Origin: Catellatospora vulcania
Lineage (GTDB): Bacteria > Actinomycetota > Actinomycetes > Mycobacteriales > Micromonosporaceae
NCBI RefSeq assembly: GCF_009720385.1
Contig: NZ_WARX01000025.1
Span: 62,001-126,000, forward strand
Direction of reading: 5' to 3'
DNA: 64,000 nt
This document shows, one piece after another, positions 63,471 through 64,000 of the stretch. Numbering within the stretch: position 1 is the stretch's first letter; each line of letters starts with the position of its first letter. Position numbers and translations under genes: made by a program. The notes under the pieces were generated by a model that saw only the letters and a program-made list of their open reading frames with translations, did not search any database and had not been told where the DNA came from.

Positions 63471-63484
63471 CAGCACCTCACTAC

Positions 63485-63540
63485 AGTAAGGAGGGCACCT
63501 TCTTATCGTTTTACGGGGTAAAGGGTGCCCTTCTTAACCC
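63485..63540. repeat. Dispersed palindromic repeat, family B, copy 4 (best preserved)
   Basis: It reads AGTAAGGAGGGCACCTTCTT, then ATCGTTTTACGGGG, then TAAAGGGTGCCCTTCTTAAC. The 17-bp arms pair with few mismatches. It lies between the divergent monooxygenase-like and small membrane protein genes. Confidence 0.85.
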
Positions 63541-63562
63541 ATGCCGGAGAGGACCAGCAGTC

Positions 63563-63826
63563 GTGCCCCAGGACGTCGCGAACAACCCCCTGCTGCGCCG
63601 GCTGGCCCGGATCCCCAAGGCCGCCGCGCTGCTGGGCACGCTGGCACTGCTGGTGGCGGCCGTGCTGCTGCCGAACCCGTACGGCGGCGTCCTGCTGCTC
63701 GCACTGGCCGCCGGTCTCGCCGCGCTGCTGATCACCACCTGGCCGGTGCAGCCTCCGGCGACCCGCGGCCTGCGCGTGGTGGTACTCACACTGCTCACCG
63801 CCGCCGCCCTGACCCGCCTGTTCTGA
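63563..63826 (+). CDS. Small three-pass membrane protein
   Basis: This 87-residue protein has hydrophobic segments AALLGTLALLVAAVLLP, GVLLLALAAGLAALLITTW and VVLTLLTAAALTRLF. It resembles small actinobacterial membrane proteins of the DUF6703 type (from memory, low certainty). GTG at 63563 has GGAGAGGACC upstream. No functional hint from neighbours. Confidence 0.7.
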   Translation: MPQDVANNPLLRRLARIPKAAALLGTLALLVAAVLLPNPYGGVLLLALAAGLAALLITTWPVQPPATRGLRVVVLTLLTAAALTRLF

Positions 63827-63970
63827 CCAGGACCCACGGCACGGCCGCCTCGCCGCCCGTCAAGACCGCCCGACCTGCCCGGCCCCCGTGCGTATCTTGA
63901 GCCCGCGTCCGGCCGACTGCCGGGCAAGTCGGGCGATCTTGGCCGGTGGCCTGCGGCCCAGCAACCCGAG

Positions 63971-64000
63971 CCGTTAACAAGGTGCCCTTCCTCTACGCGG
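63971..64000. repeat. Dispersed palindromic repeat, family B, copy 5, cut by the window end
   Basis: It reads CGTTAACAAGGTGCCCTTCC and then TCTACGCGG, the left half of the family B unit, up to the last base. The right half is outside the window. Confidence 0.7.

Overview
The window comes from a high-GC actinomycete. Third codon positions are strongly GC-biased, GTG and TTG starts are common, there is an F420-type (LLM) oxidoreductase, a ROK polyphosphate glucokinase, a DUF1876 protein and a SigB/SigF-type sigma factor. Dispersed palindromic intergenic repeats and the gene content suggest the Micromonosporaceae; this family-level placement is an inference. No rRNA, tRNA, CRISPR array, transposase or prophage was seen.

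Region 1 (about 1-17.5 kb) is a biosynthetic gene cluster. A minus-strand pair (ATP-grasp ligase, then HSL-type hydrolase) diverges from a plus-strand run: MFS exporter, ANL adenylate-forming ligase, acyl carrier protein, second small carrier-like protein, ketosynthase, a short ketosynthase-like protein without the active-site cysteine, second ANL ligase and FabF-like ketosynthase. A second block follows its own promoter: a 4-hydroxymandelate synthase/HPPD-like dioxygenase, a phytanoyl-CoA-type Fe/2-oxoglutarate oxygenase, a DUF3050 protein, an O-methyltransferase and TPP-dependent E1 alpha and beta subunits. It ends at a hairpin. A plausible reading is that an aromatic 2-hydroxy or 2-oxo acid is made, activated onto carriers, joined or extended by the ketosynthases, then oxidised, methylated and exported. 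No ketoreductase, acyltransferase, thioesterase, E2 or E3 is present, so the product cannot be assigned.

Region 2 (17.5-30.4 kb) is accessory. It holds a secreted S1 protease, an isochorismatase-fold protein lacking the usual cysteine, two SGNH hydrolases, a coupled ANL ligase/MFS pair resembling cluster genes, and a P450. It also holds a possible signalling locus: a TrmB/LuxR-type regulator divergent from a 65-residue membrane pre-peptide that carries the octapeptide AEGFGWGS twice, followed by an 86-residue protein and a secreted NlpC/P60-like protein with FG-GAP repeats.

Region 3 (30.4-53.6 kb) is mixed. It has polyphosphate glucokinase, an aromatic-amino-acid-type decarboxylase, a GT1 glycosyltransferase without its catalytic His, a further ANL ligase, a HEAT-repeat-like protein, membrane and lipoproteins, a quinone oxidoreductase, a RecQ helicase fused to a phosphoribosyltransferase-like domain, a FAD monooxygenase-like protein and a tRNA-dihydrouridine synthase.

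Region 4 (53.6-64 kb) starts with a 777-residue protein holding two isoprenoid-synthase-like halves, each with two Asp-rich motifs. A DivIVA-repeat protein, an Old Yellow Enzyme, a stress sigma factor, a membrane endonuclease/exonuclease/phosphatase and glycyl-tRNA synthetase follow. Two families of short palindromic repeats (A: 3 copies; B: 5 copies) sit in intergenic gaps throughout regions 2-4.
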